Source: Actinoplanes solisilvae
GTDB lineage: Bacteria; Actinomycetota; Actinomycetes; Mycobacteriales; Micromonosporaceae
DNA: 64,000 nt
NCBI RefSeq assembly: GCF_003999975.1
Contig: NZ_RJAC01000007.1
Span: 186,001-250,000 of the forward strand
Reading direction: 5' to 3'
The notes under the pieces were generated by a model. It was not told the origin of the DNA. It saw only the letters and a program-made list of their open reading frames with translations, and made no database searches. A program made the translations under genes and the position numbers. Below, piece after piece: positions 41,073-49,825 of this stretch. Every line of letters begins with the position of its first letter. The stretch's first letter is position 1.

Positions 41073-42068
41073 GTGACCCAAGACATTCGCGCATCCCGAT
41101 ATAGGGCGGTGTCGGGAAGGCTGGCCGAGCTGTCCGACGACGACGTCAGGGCGCTGCTGGAAAGCGATTCCGCGCCCACGGTCGGCTTCGGCGGAATCAC
41201 GTCGACGGCGGTCGTCGACGGCGTGCCGGTCTTCGTCAAACGGGTGCCGCTGACCGATCTCGAGCGACGCCCGGAAAACGTCGGCTCGACCGCGAACCTT
41301 TTCGGGCTGCCCACCTTCTATCAGTACGGGATCGGCTCGGCGGGCTTCGGTGTCTGGCGCGAACTCGCGGTCCACGCCATGACGACGCAATGGGTGCTCG
41401 ACGGCAGTTTCGCAGGGTTCCCCGTCCTGTACCACTGGCGAGTGCTGCCGCAGGAACCACGGCCGATGGATCCAGCCGAACTGGAGAGGTGGGTCGCGCA
41501 CTGGGATGGCGCCGAGGCGGTCCGGGCCAGGCTCGAGGCGATCGGCCACGCGTCGGCGGCCGTCGTCCTCTTCATGGAACACATCCCGAAAACGCTGGAC
41601 GAATGGCTGGCCTCAGCAGACGAGTCCGCGTACGAGTTCACGCAGAACGCCTTGCGGGAAGGCGCGCGCTTCATGCGGGAGAAGGGCCTCGTGCACTTCG
41701 ACGCGCATTTCCGTAACCTGCTCACCGACGGGCATCGCGTCTACTTCGCCGATTTCGGTCTCGCGAACCATACCGATTTCGACCTCGACGCCGACGAGTC
41801 AGCCTTCCTCCATCGCCATCGCGGCTACGACCACTTCTATACGATCGGGCATCTCTGCGTCTGGCTGGTGAGCAAACTGCTGAACCTGTCCTGGCCGGAA
41901 AGCCACGCCTACCTTCGCGACCGCGGGCCCGACGTGGCGCTGCCGGGCGTCGCGGGCCGCATCGTCGCTCGTCACGCGTCGGTCACGGCCGTCCTGGACG
42001 ACTTCTTCGTCCGGCTGACCGAGGCCAGCAAACGTACGCCCTACCCCGTAGACAAACTGTCTTGGTGA
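41073..42068 (+). CDS. protein-kinase-like/phosphotransferase protein
   Basis: A 331-residue protein with a kinase fold: N-lobe with Lys in VPVFVKRVPLTDLE, catalytic loop GLVHFDAHFRNLLTDG (H-x-D-x4-N in HFDAHFRN), and a DFG-type metal motif in VYFADFGLANHT. A central aromatic-rich insert (GLPTFYQYGIGSAGFGVW, LYHWRVLP) is unlike Hanks kinases and suggests a small-molecule or atypical protein kinase. GTG 41073 chosen as upstream codons are not coding-like. Substrate unknown. Convergent with the second LacI gene. Confidence 0.7.
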   Translation: MTQDIRASRYRAVSGRLAELSDDDVRALLESDSAPTVGFGGITSTAVVDGVPVFVKRVPLTDLERRPENVGSTANLFGLPTFYQYGIGSAGFGVWRELAVHAMTTQWVLDGSFAGFPVLYHWRVLPQEPRPMDPAELERWVAHWDGAEAVRARLEAIGHASAAVVLFMEHIPKTLDEWLASADESAYEFTQNALREGARFMREKGLVHFDAHFRNLLTDGHRVYFADFGLANHTDFDLDADESAFLHRHRGYDHFYTIGHLCVWLVSKLLNLSWPESHAYLRDRGPDVALPGVAGRIVARHASVTAVLDDFFVRLTEASKRTPYPVDKLSW

Positions 42069-42177
42069 TCCTCGCCCGGAAGTGGCTCGCGCAAACCCTT
42101 GAGCTCCGCAACCCGACGACGAGGGTTCACGAAGCGGCGCCGGGGCCGTTGTTTGTGGATCGAGCGGCGGCACTGAG

Positions 42178-43206
42178 TTACAGCGCCGGGCTGGGACCGC
42201 TGCTTGTGCGGATCACGAGCTGGGGAGTCACCAGCACTCGATCGGGGGGCTGGGGGTCGGCGGTGGGGGAGCTGGTCATGTGTTCCAGCAGCAGGGCGAG
42301 GCTGCGCCGACCGAGTTCGCCGAAGTCCTGGTGCACTGTGGTCAGCGGGGGCACGAAGAAACCCGAGTCGGGCATGTCGTCGAAGCCGACCACGCTCACG
42401 TCCTCCGGGACCCGTTTGCCCGCCTCGTGCAATGCGCGCAGCACCCCCAGCGCGATCCGGTCGTTCGCGCAGAAGATCGCCGTCACCGCCGGGTCCGCGG
42501 CCATCTTGCGACCCTGGGCGTAACCCGACTCCGCGTCCCACCAGCCGTGCTCGACCGGCGGCACCACCGCCCCGGCCGCATAGAGGGTCCGACGCCACCC
42601 CTCGATCCGCTCGACCGACTCGGGCCAGTCCGCCGGCCCGGCCGCGTGATGCACGGTCGCGTGACCGAGGTCGAGCAGGTGCTGGGTCGCCAGCCGCGCC
42701 CCGGCCGCGTTGTCGATCGACACTGTCGGCGCCGCGTCTGATTCGCCCGACCCGCCGACCGCCACGCACTGCAGTGACGGCGGGGCCTGGGCCAGCGCGT
42801 GGGTCACCGACTGCTTCGGCGCGATGGCGATCACGCCGTCCACCGAGTGTTGTGTCAGCCGGTCGACCGCCTCCAGGACCTGTTTGCGGTCGAGGTCGCG
42901 CACCGACGCGATGCTCACCATGTACCCCGCGTCCCGTGCCGCGCTCTCTATTCCGTACAGCATGGACGCCGGCCCGAACAGGGTCGTCTCGAAACCGATG
43001 ATCCCGAGCGTGTCCGACTGCCGGGTGACCAGGGTGCGGGCGGCCAGGTTGCGGCGGTAGTTCAGCGAACGCATCGCCTCGAGCACCCGCTCGCGCGTTT
43101 CCTGCCGCACGTTCGGATGGTTGTTCAGCACGCGTGAGACCGTCTGGTGCGAGACGCCCGCGAGCTTCGCGACGTCGCGCATGACGGTCAGGCGCGGCCG
43201 AGCCAC
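42178..43206 (-). CDS. LacI-family regulator 2 (probable repressor of the arabinose operon)
   Basis: A 342-residue LacI protein. HTH at residues 8-32 (VMRDVAKLAGVSHQTVSRVL), hinge RRNLAARTLVTRQ, ligand domain from TLGIIGFETTLFGPASMLYG to MPDSGFFVPPLTTVHQDF. It is divergent from the sugar ABC operon, with two candidate operators between. GTG 43206 is used as start; a TTG at 43245 preceded by GGGGG would add 13 residues. The location makes it the best candidate for the local repressor released by arabinose or a derivative; this is inference. Confidence 0.88.
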   Translation of the reverse strand: MARPRLTVMRDVAKLAGVSHQTVSRVLNNHPNVRQETRERVLEAMRSLNYRRNLAARTLVTRQSDTLGIIGFETTLFGPASMLYGIESAARDAGYMVSIASVRDLDRKQVLEAVDRLTQHSVDGVIAIAPKQSVTHALAQAPPSLQCVAVGGSGESDAAPTVSIDNAAGARLATQHLLDLGHATVHHAAGPADWPESVERIEGWRRTLYAAGAVVPPVEHGWWDAESGYAQGRKMAADPAVTAIFCANDRIALGVLRALHEAGKRVPEDVSVVGFDDMPDSGFFVPPLTTVHQDFGELGRRSLALLLEHMTSSPTADPQPPDRVLVTPQLVIRTSSGPSPAL

Positions 43207-43391
43207 CGCGGCCGGGGCGGCGTCGGCGGGTTTCCTGGACGGCAAAGGTACCCCCAAAGAGCCCGATGTGAGCGCGCACAGTGTACGGCGACGGCGAGCC
43301 ATGTCCATCGATCCGGAAGCGGTCTTCCTGCGCGGAGCGGGAATCCGCAATCTGTCGGTAACAAACCGGTGCCGAAGCCTTGACGGGGGGA

Positions 43392-43413
43392 TTGAGAACG
43401 GTAACACTCTCAA
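43392..43413. promoter_or_regulatory. LacI operator-like site A, arabinose operon
   Basis: TGAGAACGGTAACA (43393-43406) matches the core TGTTAACGTTAACA at 11 of 14 positions and is embedded in a longer symmetry, TTGAGA at 43392 and TCTCAA at 43408. About 150 bp before the transporter gene. Confidence 0.5.
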
Positions 43414-43521
43414 ACGCGAGTCCTGAGGGTGAACACCCAGCGACACGCAGCAACGAAGCCGGAACGAAGCCGCAACCCAAGCCGGCAGCCCGAGAAGTCG
43501 TCGTCGCGCCGGAACCAGTTC

Positions 43522-43535
43522 TGTGAACGTTAACA
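43522..43535. promoter_or_regulatory. LacI operator-like site B, arabinose operon
   Basis: TGTGAACGTTAACA is a 14-bp palindrome with a single mismatch, 28 bp before the transporter start codon and just upstream of its Shine-Dalgarno. Position near the expected transcription start fits repression by a LacI protein; sites A and B are 129 bp apart, permitting looping. Confidence 0.62.
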
Positions 43536-43563
43536 CGCGCACCCTCACCAGCAGGAGGATCCA

Positions 43564-44556
43564 GTGCTCAGAAGACTTTCGATCGCGGTAGCCGGCGGGC
43601 TCCTGCTCGTGTCCGCCGTCGCCGGTTGTGGTGGCGACGACGGTGCGGCCGGAGGGGGCAGCAGCGGCGGTGGCGACGACAAGATCACGCTCGGCTTCGC
43701 CCAGGTCGGCGCCGAGAGTGGCTGGCGTACGGCGAACACCAAGTCCATCGAGGAATCGGCGGCCACGGCCGGCTTCGAGCTGAAGTTCGTCGACGGGCAG
43801 GGCAAGCAGGAGAACCAGATCAAGGCGATCCGCAACTTCATCACCCAGCGGGTCGACGTGATCGCGTTCTCGCCGGTGGTCGAGTCCGGGTGGGACACCG
43901 TACTCAAGGAGGCCAAGGATGCCGGCATCCCGGTGATCCTGACCGACCGCGCGATCGACTCGCCGGACACCTCGCTCTACAAGACCTTCATCGGCTCGGA
44001 CTTCGTCGAGGAGGGCAAGAAGGCCGGCGAATGGCTGGTCAAGGAGTACCAGGGCAAGACCGACACCGTGAACATCGTCGAGCTGCAGGGTTCGCCCGGC
44101 GCCGCGCCGGCCAACGACCGCAAGGCCGGCTTCGCCGACGTCATCAAGGCCGACCCGAAGTTCAAGGTCGTCGCCTCGCAGACCGGCCAGTTCACGCGCA
44201 CCGACGGCAAGGCCGTGATGGAGACCTTCCTCAAGTCGCAGCCCGACATCGATGTGCTCTACGCGCACAACGACGACATGGGCCTGGGTGCCATCGAGGC
44301 GATCGAGGCGGCCGGCAAGAAGCCCGGCACCGACATCAAGATCATCACTGTGGACGCCGTCAAGGACGGTATGACGGCCCTGGCCGATGGCAAGATCAAC
44401 TTCATCGTCGAGTGCAGCCCGCTCCTCGGCCCTCAGCTCATGGACCTGGTCAAGAAGGTCAAGGCCGGCGAGACCATCCCGCAGCGGGTGCTCACCGAGG
44501 AGACCACCTTCACCCCGGAGCAGGCGAAGGAAGCCCTGCCGAACCGTAAGTACTGA
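43564..44556 (+). CDS. sugar ABC transporter substrate-binding lipoprotein (YtfQ-like)
   Basis: A 330-residue type I periplasmic-binding protein. Lipobox VAGC with lipidated Cys22, then a Gly/Ser-rich linker. KITLGFAQVGAESGWRTANT, GQGKQENQIKAIRNFITQRV and FSPVVESGWDTVLKEAKDAG closely follow E. coli YtfQ, which binds galactofuranose; here araBDA downstream points to an arabinose form (pyranose or furanose). GTG 43564 preceded by AGGAGG. First gene of the operon; a strong stem-loop follows it, probably helping a higher level of binding protein than of the membrane parts. Confidence 0.9.
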   Translation: MLRRLSIAVAGGLLLVSAVAGCGGDDGAAGGGSSGGGDDKITLGFAQVGAESGWRTANTKSIEESAATAGFELKFVDGQGKQENQIKAIRNFITQRVDVIAFSPVVESGWDTVLKEAKDAGIPVILTDRAIDSPDTSLYKTFIGSDFVEEGKKAGEWLVKEYQGKTDTVNIVELQGSPGAAPANDRKAGFADVIKADPKFKVVASQTGQFTRTDGKAVMETFLKSQPDIDVLYAHNDDMGLGAIEAIEAAGKKPGTDIKIITVDAVKDGMTALADGKINFIVECSPLLGPQLMDLVKKVKAGETIPQRVLTEETTFTPEQAKEALPNRKY

Positions 44557-44564
44557 TTCCCGCC

Positions 44565-44601
44565 CGGCGGGCCGTCGCTGAGAGCCGGCGGCGGCCCGCC
44601 G
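44565..44601 (+). other. intercistronic stem-loop between SBP and ATPase genes
   Basis: CGGCGGGCCG (44565-44574) pairs perfectly with CGGCCCGCCG (44592-44601) over a 17-nt loop, directly before the GGAGGAACGGAGCG ribosome site of the next gene. Without a T-run it is better read as a 3'-stabilising or attenuating hairpin than as a full terminator. Confidence 0.6.
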
Positions 44602-44617
44602 GAGGAACGGAGCGCAC

Positions 44618-46138
44618 ATGGCCGAGCAAGCAGTACTACGGATGACCGGCATCAAGAAGATCTTCCCCGGCGTCGTCGCTCTCGACGGCGTCGACTTCCG
44701 GCTGTTACCGGGCGAGATCCACGCCCTGATGGGCGAGAACGGCGCCGGCAAGTCCACGCTGATCAAGGTTCTCACCGGCGTGTACGGCATCGACGGCGGC
44801 GAGATCCACCTGGGCGACGCGCCGGTGCTGTTCACCGGGCCGCTGCAGGCCCAGCAGGCCGGCATCAGCACCGTCTACCAGGAGGTGAATCTCTGCCCCA
44901 ACCTCTCGGTGGCCGAGAACATCTTCATCGGGCGCGAGCCCCGCAGGTTCGGACGCATCCAGTGGTCCGAGATGCGGCGCCGCGCCCACGGTCTGCTCGC
45001 CCGGCTCGACCTCGACATCGACGTCTCGGCCCAGCTCGACAGCTTCAGCCTGGCGATCCAGCAGATGGTCGCCATCGCGCGCGCGATCGACATCCAGGCG
45101 CGGGTCCTCATTCTCGACGAGCCCACCTCCAGCCTCGACGCGTCCGAGGTCGACCAACTTTTCGCGGTCATGCGGCGCCTGCGGGACGACGGCGTCGCCA
45201 TCCTGTTCGTGAGCCACTTCCTCGACCAGGTCTACGAGATCGCCGACCGGATGACCGTGCTGCGCAACGGCGGTCTGATCGGCGAGTTCAGGACGGCCGA
45301 GCTCCCGCAGATGCAGCTCGTCGCGAAGATGATCGGCAAGGAGCTCGAAGCCCTCGAGAAGATCGAGGAGCAGACCAAGGACGTGACGGTCGCCGAGCGG
45401 AGGACGCCGATCCTCGAGGCCCGCGAGCTCGGGCGTACGGGAGCAATCGCCCCGTTCAACCTCACGATCCACCAAGGCGAGGTCGTCGGACTGGCCGGGT
45501 TGCTGGGCTCAGGGCGTACGGAGCTCGCGAGGTTGCTTTTCGGCGCTGACCGCCCCGACCACGGCGAGCTGCTGGTCGACGGGAAAGCCGCAGCGATAAA
45601 AGCCCCACGCGACGCCATGGCCAACGGCATCGCCTTCTCGTCGGAGAACCGGCGCACCGAGGGCATCATCGGCGAGCTCACCGTCCGCGAGAACATCATT
45701 CTCGCGCTGCAGGCGGCCCGCGGCTGGACCCGTCCGATCCCGCGCCGCCGCCAGGACGAGCTCGTCGACAAATACATCAAGGCGCTGCAGATCCGCCCGG
45801 CCGATCCCGAGCGCCAGGTACGGGACCTGTCCGGCGGAAATCAGCAGAAGGTGCTGCTCGCCCGGTGGCTGATCGTCGAACCCCGCCTGCTGATCATCGA
45901 CGAGCCGACCCGCGGGATCGACGTCGGCGCCAAGGCGGAGATCCAACGGCTCGTCGCGCAACTCGCCGACGGCGGCATGGCCGTGCTGTTCGTCAGCGCC
46001 GAGCTCGAGGAGGTCCTCCGGCTCAGCCACAAGATCGAGGTGCTGCGCGACCGGCGGCTCGTCGAGGAGCTCGAGAACGGCGACGACGTCGACGCCGACC
46101 GCATCATGCAGACCATCGCCAGCGGAGCAACCTCATGA
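44618..46138 (+). CDS. sugar ABC transporter, double ATP-binding protein (YtfR-like)
   Basis: A 506-residue fused ATPase with two ABC domains. Domain 1: Walker A GENGAGKSTLIKVL, signature SFSLAIQQMVAIARAI (degenerate), Walker B VLILDEPTSSLD. Domain 2: degenerate Walker A GLLGSGRTELARLL, signature DLSGGNQQKVLLARWL, Walker B LLIIDEPTRGIDVGAK. This is the RbsA/AraG/YtfR architecture. It energises uptake through the two permeases that follow. Start ATG 44618; its stop overlaps the next start (ATGA). Confidence 0.93.
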   Translation: MAEQAVLRMTGIKKIFPGVVALDGVDFRLLPGEIHALMGENGAGKSTLIKVLTGVYGIDGGEIHLGDAPVLFTGPLQAQQAGISTVYQEVNLCPNLSVAENIFIGREPRRFGRIQWSEMRRRAHGLLARLDLDIDVSAQLDSFSLAIQQMVAIARAIDIQARVLILDEPTSSLDASEVDQLFAVMRRLRDDGVAILFVSHFLDQVYEIADRMTVLRNGGLIGEFRTAELPQMQLVAKMIGKELEALEKIEEQTKDVTVAERRTPILEARELGRTGAIAPFNLTIHQGEVVGLAGLLGSGRTELARLLFGADRPDHGELLVDGKAAAIKAPRDAMANGIAFSSENRRTEGIIGELTVRENIILALQAARGWTRPIPRRRQDELVDKYIKALQIRPADPERQVRDLSGGNQQKVLLARWLIVEPRLLIIDEPTRGIDVGAKAEIQRLVAQLADGGMAVLFVSAELEEVLRLSHKIEVLRDRRLVEELENGDDVDADRIMQTIASGATS

Positions 46139-47151
46139 CCATCCTGAGACACCGGCTGTTCTGGCCCATCGCCGTCCTGGTGGTGCTGCTGCTCAGCAAC
46201 CTCATCTTCTCGAACAACTTCTTCAAGGTCACCCTGCTCGACGGCCACCTCTACGGCTCGCTGATCGACATCCTGCGCCGCAGCGCGCCGTTGGTGCTGG
46301 TCGCGCTGGGCATGACCCTGGTCATCGCGACCGGCGGCATCGACCTGTCGGTCGGCTCGGTCATGGCCATCTCGGGCGCGCTGGCGTGTCTGCTGATCGG
46401 CGACCTGAGCAACCCCGACGCGGTCGGCCCGGTGCTGCTGGTGGTGGTCGCGGCGATCGCCCTGTGCGTGGTCGCCGGGCTGTGGAACGGATTCCTGGTC
46501 GCCGTCCTCGGTATTCAACCGATCATCGCGACCCTCATCCTCATGGTGGCCGGCCGCGGCGTCGCCCAGCTCATCACCGACGGGCAGATCCTCAACGTCC
46601 ACTCGTCGCCCTACCGCGTCATCGGCGCCGGCTATTTCCTGGCCGTGCCCGTGTCGTTCCTCATCGCTGCGGTCGCTGTCGCTCTGACCGTGGCCTTGAC
46701 CAGGCGTACGGCATTGGGCCTGCTCCTGGAATCGGTCGGTGGCAGCCCGACCGCGAGTCGTCTGGCCGGCATCCGCTCCCGTCGGATCACGGTCATGGTG
46801 TACGTGTGTGCGGCCGCCTTCGCCGGTGTCGCGGGCCTGATCTACAGCTCCGACATCTCCAGCGCGGACAGCAACGCGGCCGGCAACCTGATCGAGCTCA
46901 ACGCGATCCTGGCCGTCGTGCTCGGCGGCACGGCGCTGACCGGCGGCCGGTTCTCGATCGCGGGCAGCGTGCTCGGCGCGGTCATCATCACGACGCTCGA
47001 CATCACCGCGGTCAGCGTCGGCGTGCCGGTCGAGACGACGCTGCTGTTCAAGGCCATCGTCGTGATCATCCTCTGCCTGGCCCAGTCGGCGACGTTCCGC
47101 GCCAAGGTCTTCGGGCGATTCGGTACCAGGAGAGCGGAGGTTCCGGCGTGA
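46135..47151 (+). CDS. sugar ABC transporter permease 1 (YtfT-like)
   Basis: A 338-residue permease with about ten hydrophobic helices. The AraH/RbsC signature ALGMTLVIATGGIDLSVGSVMAISG is at residues 60-83, and the coupling loop GGSPTASRLAGIRSRR at about 200-215. LGGTALTGGRFSIAGSVLGA near the C-terminus is also typical. Paired with permease 2 as a heterodimer, as in E. coli YtfT/YjfF. ATGA overlap with the ATPase gene; GTGA overlap with the next. Confidence 0.92.
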   Translation: MTILRHRLFWPIAVLVVLLLSNLIFSNNFFKVTLLDGHLYGSLIDILRRSAPLVLVALGMTLVIATGGIDLSVGSVMAISGALACLLIGDLSNPDAVGPVLLVVVAAIALCVVAGLWNGFLVAVLGIQPIIATLILMVAGRGVAQLITDGQILNVHSSPYRVIGAGYFLAVPVSFLIAAVAVALTVALTRRTALGLLLESVGGSPTASRLAGIRSRRITVMVYVCAAAFAGVAGLIYSSDISSADSNAAGNLIELNAILAVVLGGTALTGGRFSIAGSVLGAVIITTLDITAVSVGVPVETTLLFKAIVVIILCLAQSATFRAKVFGRFGTRRAEVPA

Positions 47152-48167
47152 TCGACGTGACGACACCGCCCGCGCCCCAGAAGAACAGGCCGTTCCTGGG
47201 CGGGCGACGGGTCTACCGGCCCAACGCCAAGCACGTACCGGTGCTCGCGACCCTGGCCCTGCTGATCGTCATGTATTCGATCGGCGTCTACAACTACGAC
47301 GGCTTCAGCGACACCCAGGTGCTGCTGAACGTGTTTGTGGACAACGCGTTCCTGCTGGTCGTGGCGGTCGGCATGACGTTCGTCATCCTGACCGGCGGCA
47401 TCGATCTGTCCGTCGGCGCGGTGATCGCCCTGACCACGACGGTGGCCGCCACGCTCCTCGCCGCCGGCTGGCCCGCCGGGGTCGTACTGCCGCTGGTGCT
47501 CTTGATCGGGACGGTGCTCGGCCTCGGGATGGGTGCGGTCATCCACTTCTTCAAGGTGGAGCCGTTCATCGCCACGCTCGCCGGCATGTTCCTCGCCCGC
47601 GGCCTGTCGCTGCTGATCGACCGCAACTCGATCCCGATCACGAACGACTTCTGGACCCAGATGGCGCAGAAGCGGTTCCGGTTCGGCGAGGGCATCTTCA
47701 TCTCGCTGAACGTGGTGATCGCGCTGATCGTCGTGCTGATCGCGGCGCTGGTGCTGGCCTGGAACCGGTTCGGCCGCAACGTCTACGCGATCGGTGGCAA
47801 CGCCGACTCCGCGCTGCTCATGGGTCTTCCGGTCGGGCGTACGCGGATCGCCGTCTACACGCTCAGCGGCTTCTGCGCGTCGCTCGGTGGCGTGCTCTAC
47901 AGCTTCTACACGTCCTCGGGCTACAGCCTGCACGGGCAGGGGCTCGAACTCGACGCGATCGCCGCGGTCGTCATCGGCGGCGTGCTGCTGACCGGCGGCT
48001 CCGGCTACGTGCTGGGCACCGTGCTGGGCGTCCTCGTGCTCGGTCTCATCCAGACGATCATCGCCTTCCAGGGTGACCTGAACTCGTGGTGGACCCGCAT
48101 CGTCGTCGGCGTCCTGCTCTTCGCCTTCATCGTTCTGCAACGGCTCGTCACCAGAAAGGCCAAGTAA
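47148..48167 (+). CDS. sugar ABC transporter permease 2 (YjfF-like)
   Basis: A 339-residue permease of the same family: GMTFVILTGGIDLSVGAVIA, IGGNADSALLMGLPVGRTRI (EAA-type loop), and GGVLLTGGSGYVLGTVLGVL. It starts with a longer polar N-terminus (TTPPAPQKNRPFLGGRRVYR) than permease 1. GTG 47148 overlaps the preceding stop. Two distinct permease genes, not one, mark this transporter as the YtfQRT-YjfF kind. Confidence 0.92.
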   Translation: MIDVTTPPAPQKNRPFLGGRRVYRPNAKHVPVLATLALLIVMYSIGVYNYDGFSDTQVLLNVFVDNAFLLVVAVGMTFVILTGGIDLSVGAVIALTTTVAATLLAAGWPAGVVLPLVLLIGTVLGLGMGAVIHFFKVEPFIATLAGMFLARGLSLLIDRNSIPITNDFWTQMAQKRFRFGEGIFISLNVVIALIVVLIAALVLAWNRFGRNVYAIGGNADSALLMGLPVGRTRIAVYTLSGFCASLGGVLYSFYTSSGYSLHGQGLELDAIAAVVIGGVLLTGGSGYVLGTVLGVLVLGLIQTIIAFQGDLNSWWTRIVVGVLLFAFIVLQRLVTRKAK

Positions 48168-48169
48168 GC

Positions 48170-49825
48170 ATGCCCTCGTACACCATCGGGGTCGACTACG
48201 GCACGCTCTCGGGGCGCGCCGTCGTCGTCCGGGTCAGTGACGGTCTCGAGGTCGGCAGCGCCGTCCACGAGTACCGGCACGGCGTGATCGACCGGACGCT
48301 GCCGACCGGCGGGCAGACCCTGCGGCCCGACTGGGCTCTGCAGGATCCTTCGGACTACCGCGACGTGTTGCGCACCGCGGTGCCGCAGGCGGTCGCGGCG
48401 GCCGGCATCGACCCGGCCGACGTGATCGGCATCAGTACCGACTTCACCGCCTGCACGGTGCTGCCGACGCTGGCCGACGGCACCCCGCTGTGCGAACTGC
48501 CGGAGTTTTCCACAAGGCCGCACGCTTACGTGAAGCTGTGGAAACACCATGCCGCGCAGCCACAGGCCGACCGGATCAACGCGCTCGCTCATGAGCGGGG
48601 TGAGCCGTGGATCGACCGGTACGGCGGCAAGATCTCGTCGGAGTGGCAGTTCGCGAAGGCGTTGCAGGTGCTGGAGGAGGACGCGGAGGTCTATGCGCGC
48701 ACCGAGCGCTGGATCGAGGCGGCCGACTGGATCGTCTGGCAGCTCTGTGGACAGGAGACGCGCAACGCGTGCGCCGCGGGCTACAAGGGCATCCACCAGG
48801 ACGGTGCCTATCCGAGCAAGGAGTATCTGGGCGCGCTCAACCCCGGGTTCGCCGACTTCGCCGAGACGCGGCTCGCGCACCCGATCTCGCCGCTCGGCGC
48901 CCGGGCCGGTGGGCTGACGGCCGAGGCTGCGGCCTGGACCGGGCTGCCCGCGGGAATTGCTGTCGCGATCGGCAACGTCGACGCGCATGTCACGTCGCCG
49001 GCCGCCCGCGCGGTCGCCCCGGGGCAGATGCTGCTCGTGATGGGCACGTCGACCTGTCACGTGATGAACGGTTCGACGCTTGCGGCCGTGCCCGGCATCT
49101 GCGGGGTTGTGGACGGCGGCATCCTGGCCGGGTTGTACGGCTATGAGGCCGGGCAGAGCGGCGTCGGGGACATCTTCGGCTGGTATGTGGACAACGGCGC
49201 GCCGCCGGCTGTGCACGACGCCGCGCGGGCCGCGGGGATCAGCGTGCACGATCTGCTCTCCCAGCAGGCCGCCGCGCAGCCGGTCGGGGGGCACGGGCTG
49301 GTCGCGCTCGACTGGCACAGCGGCAACCGGTCGGTGCTGGTCGATCACCACCTGAGCGGGGTGATCGCCGGGCTCACGCTGGCCACGCAGCCGCACGAGA
49401 TCTACAAGGCGCTGATCGAGGCGACCGCCTTCGGCACACGGAAGATCGTTGAAACGTTCGAGGCGGCCGGGGTGCCGGTCACCGAGCTGATCGCGGCGGG
49501 CGGGCTCAAGCGGAACCCGCTGGTCATGCAGATCTACGCCGACGTGCTGCGCCGGCCGTTCGCGGTGGCCACCTCGGAGCAGGCACCGGCACTCGGGTCG
49601 GCGATTCACGCGGCGGTCGCGGCGGGGGCCTACCCGGACGTGGCGACCGCCGCCGACGCGATGGGCAAGGTCGAGAGGGACGTCTGGAAGCCGATCGCGG
49701 CGAACGCCGACGTCTACGACCGGCTCTACGCCGAGTACACGCTTCTCCACGACTACTTCGGCACGGGTGAGGACAAGGCGCTGCACCGGCTGCGCGCGAT
49801 CAGGAACGAGGCGTTGGAGAAGTGA
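48170..49825 (+). CDS. araB: ribulokinase
   Basis: A 551-residue FGGY-family kinase that phosphorylates L-ribulose to L-ribulose 5-phosphate. N-terminal phosphate-binding strand IGVDYGTLSGRAVVV (where T-L-S-G-R replaces the glycerol-kinase T-x-S-x-R), ISTDFTACTVLPT, the substrate region YVKLWKHHAAQPQADRIN and SSEWQFAKALQVL, MGTSTCHVMN, and the ATPase-domain segment AFGTRKIVETFEAAGVPVTE with AAGGLKRNPLVMQIYADVL. Length and motifs agree with AraB. Two bases after the permease stop and with a 4-bp overlap to araD, so expression is tightly coupled. Confidence 0.95.
   Translation: MPSYTIGVDYGTLSGRAVVVRVSDGLEVGSAVHEYRHGVIDRTLPTGGQTLRPDWALQDPSDYRDVLRTAVPQAVAAAGIDPADVIGISTDFTACTVLPTLADGTPLCELPEFSTRPHAYVKLWKHHAAQPQADRINALAHERGEPWIDRYGGKISSEWQFAKALQVLEEDAEVYARTERWIEAADWIVWQLCGQETRNACAAGYKGIHQDGAYPSKEYLGALNPGFADFAETRLAHPISPLGARAGGLTAEAAAWTGLPAGIAVAIGNVDAHVTSPAARAVAPGQMLLVMGTSTCHVMNGSTLAAVPGICGVVDGGILAGLYGYEAGQSGVGDIFGWYVDNGAPPAVHDAARAAGISVHDLLSQQAAAQPVGGHGLVALDWHSGNRSVLVDHHLSGVIAGLTLATQPHEIYKALIEATAFGTRKIVETFEAAGVPVTELIAAGGLKRNPLVMQIYADVLRRPFAVATSEQAPALGSAIHAAVAAGAYPDVATAADAMGKVERDVWKPIAANADVYDRLYAEYTLLHDYFGTGEDKALHRLRAIRNEALEK

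Noticed and set aside
42178..44871. 897-codon minus-strand frame
   Set aside because: The upper part is antisense to the sugar-binding and ATPase genes and reads as low-complexity; only the LacI part is real.
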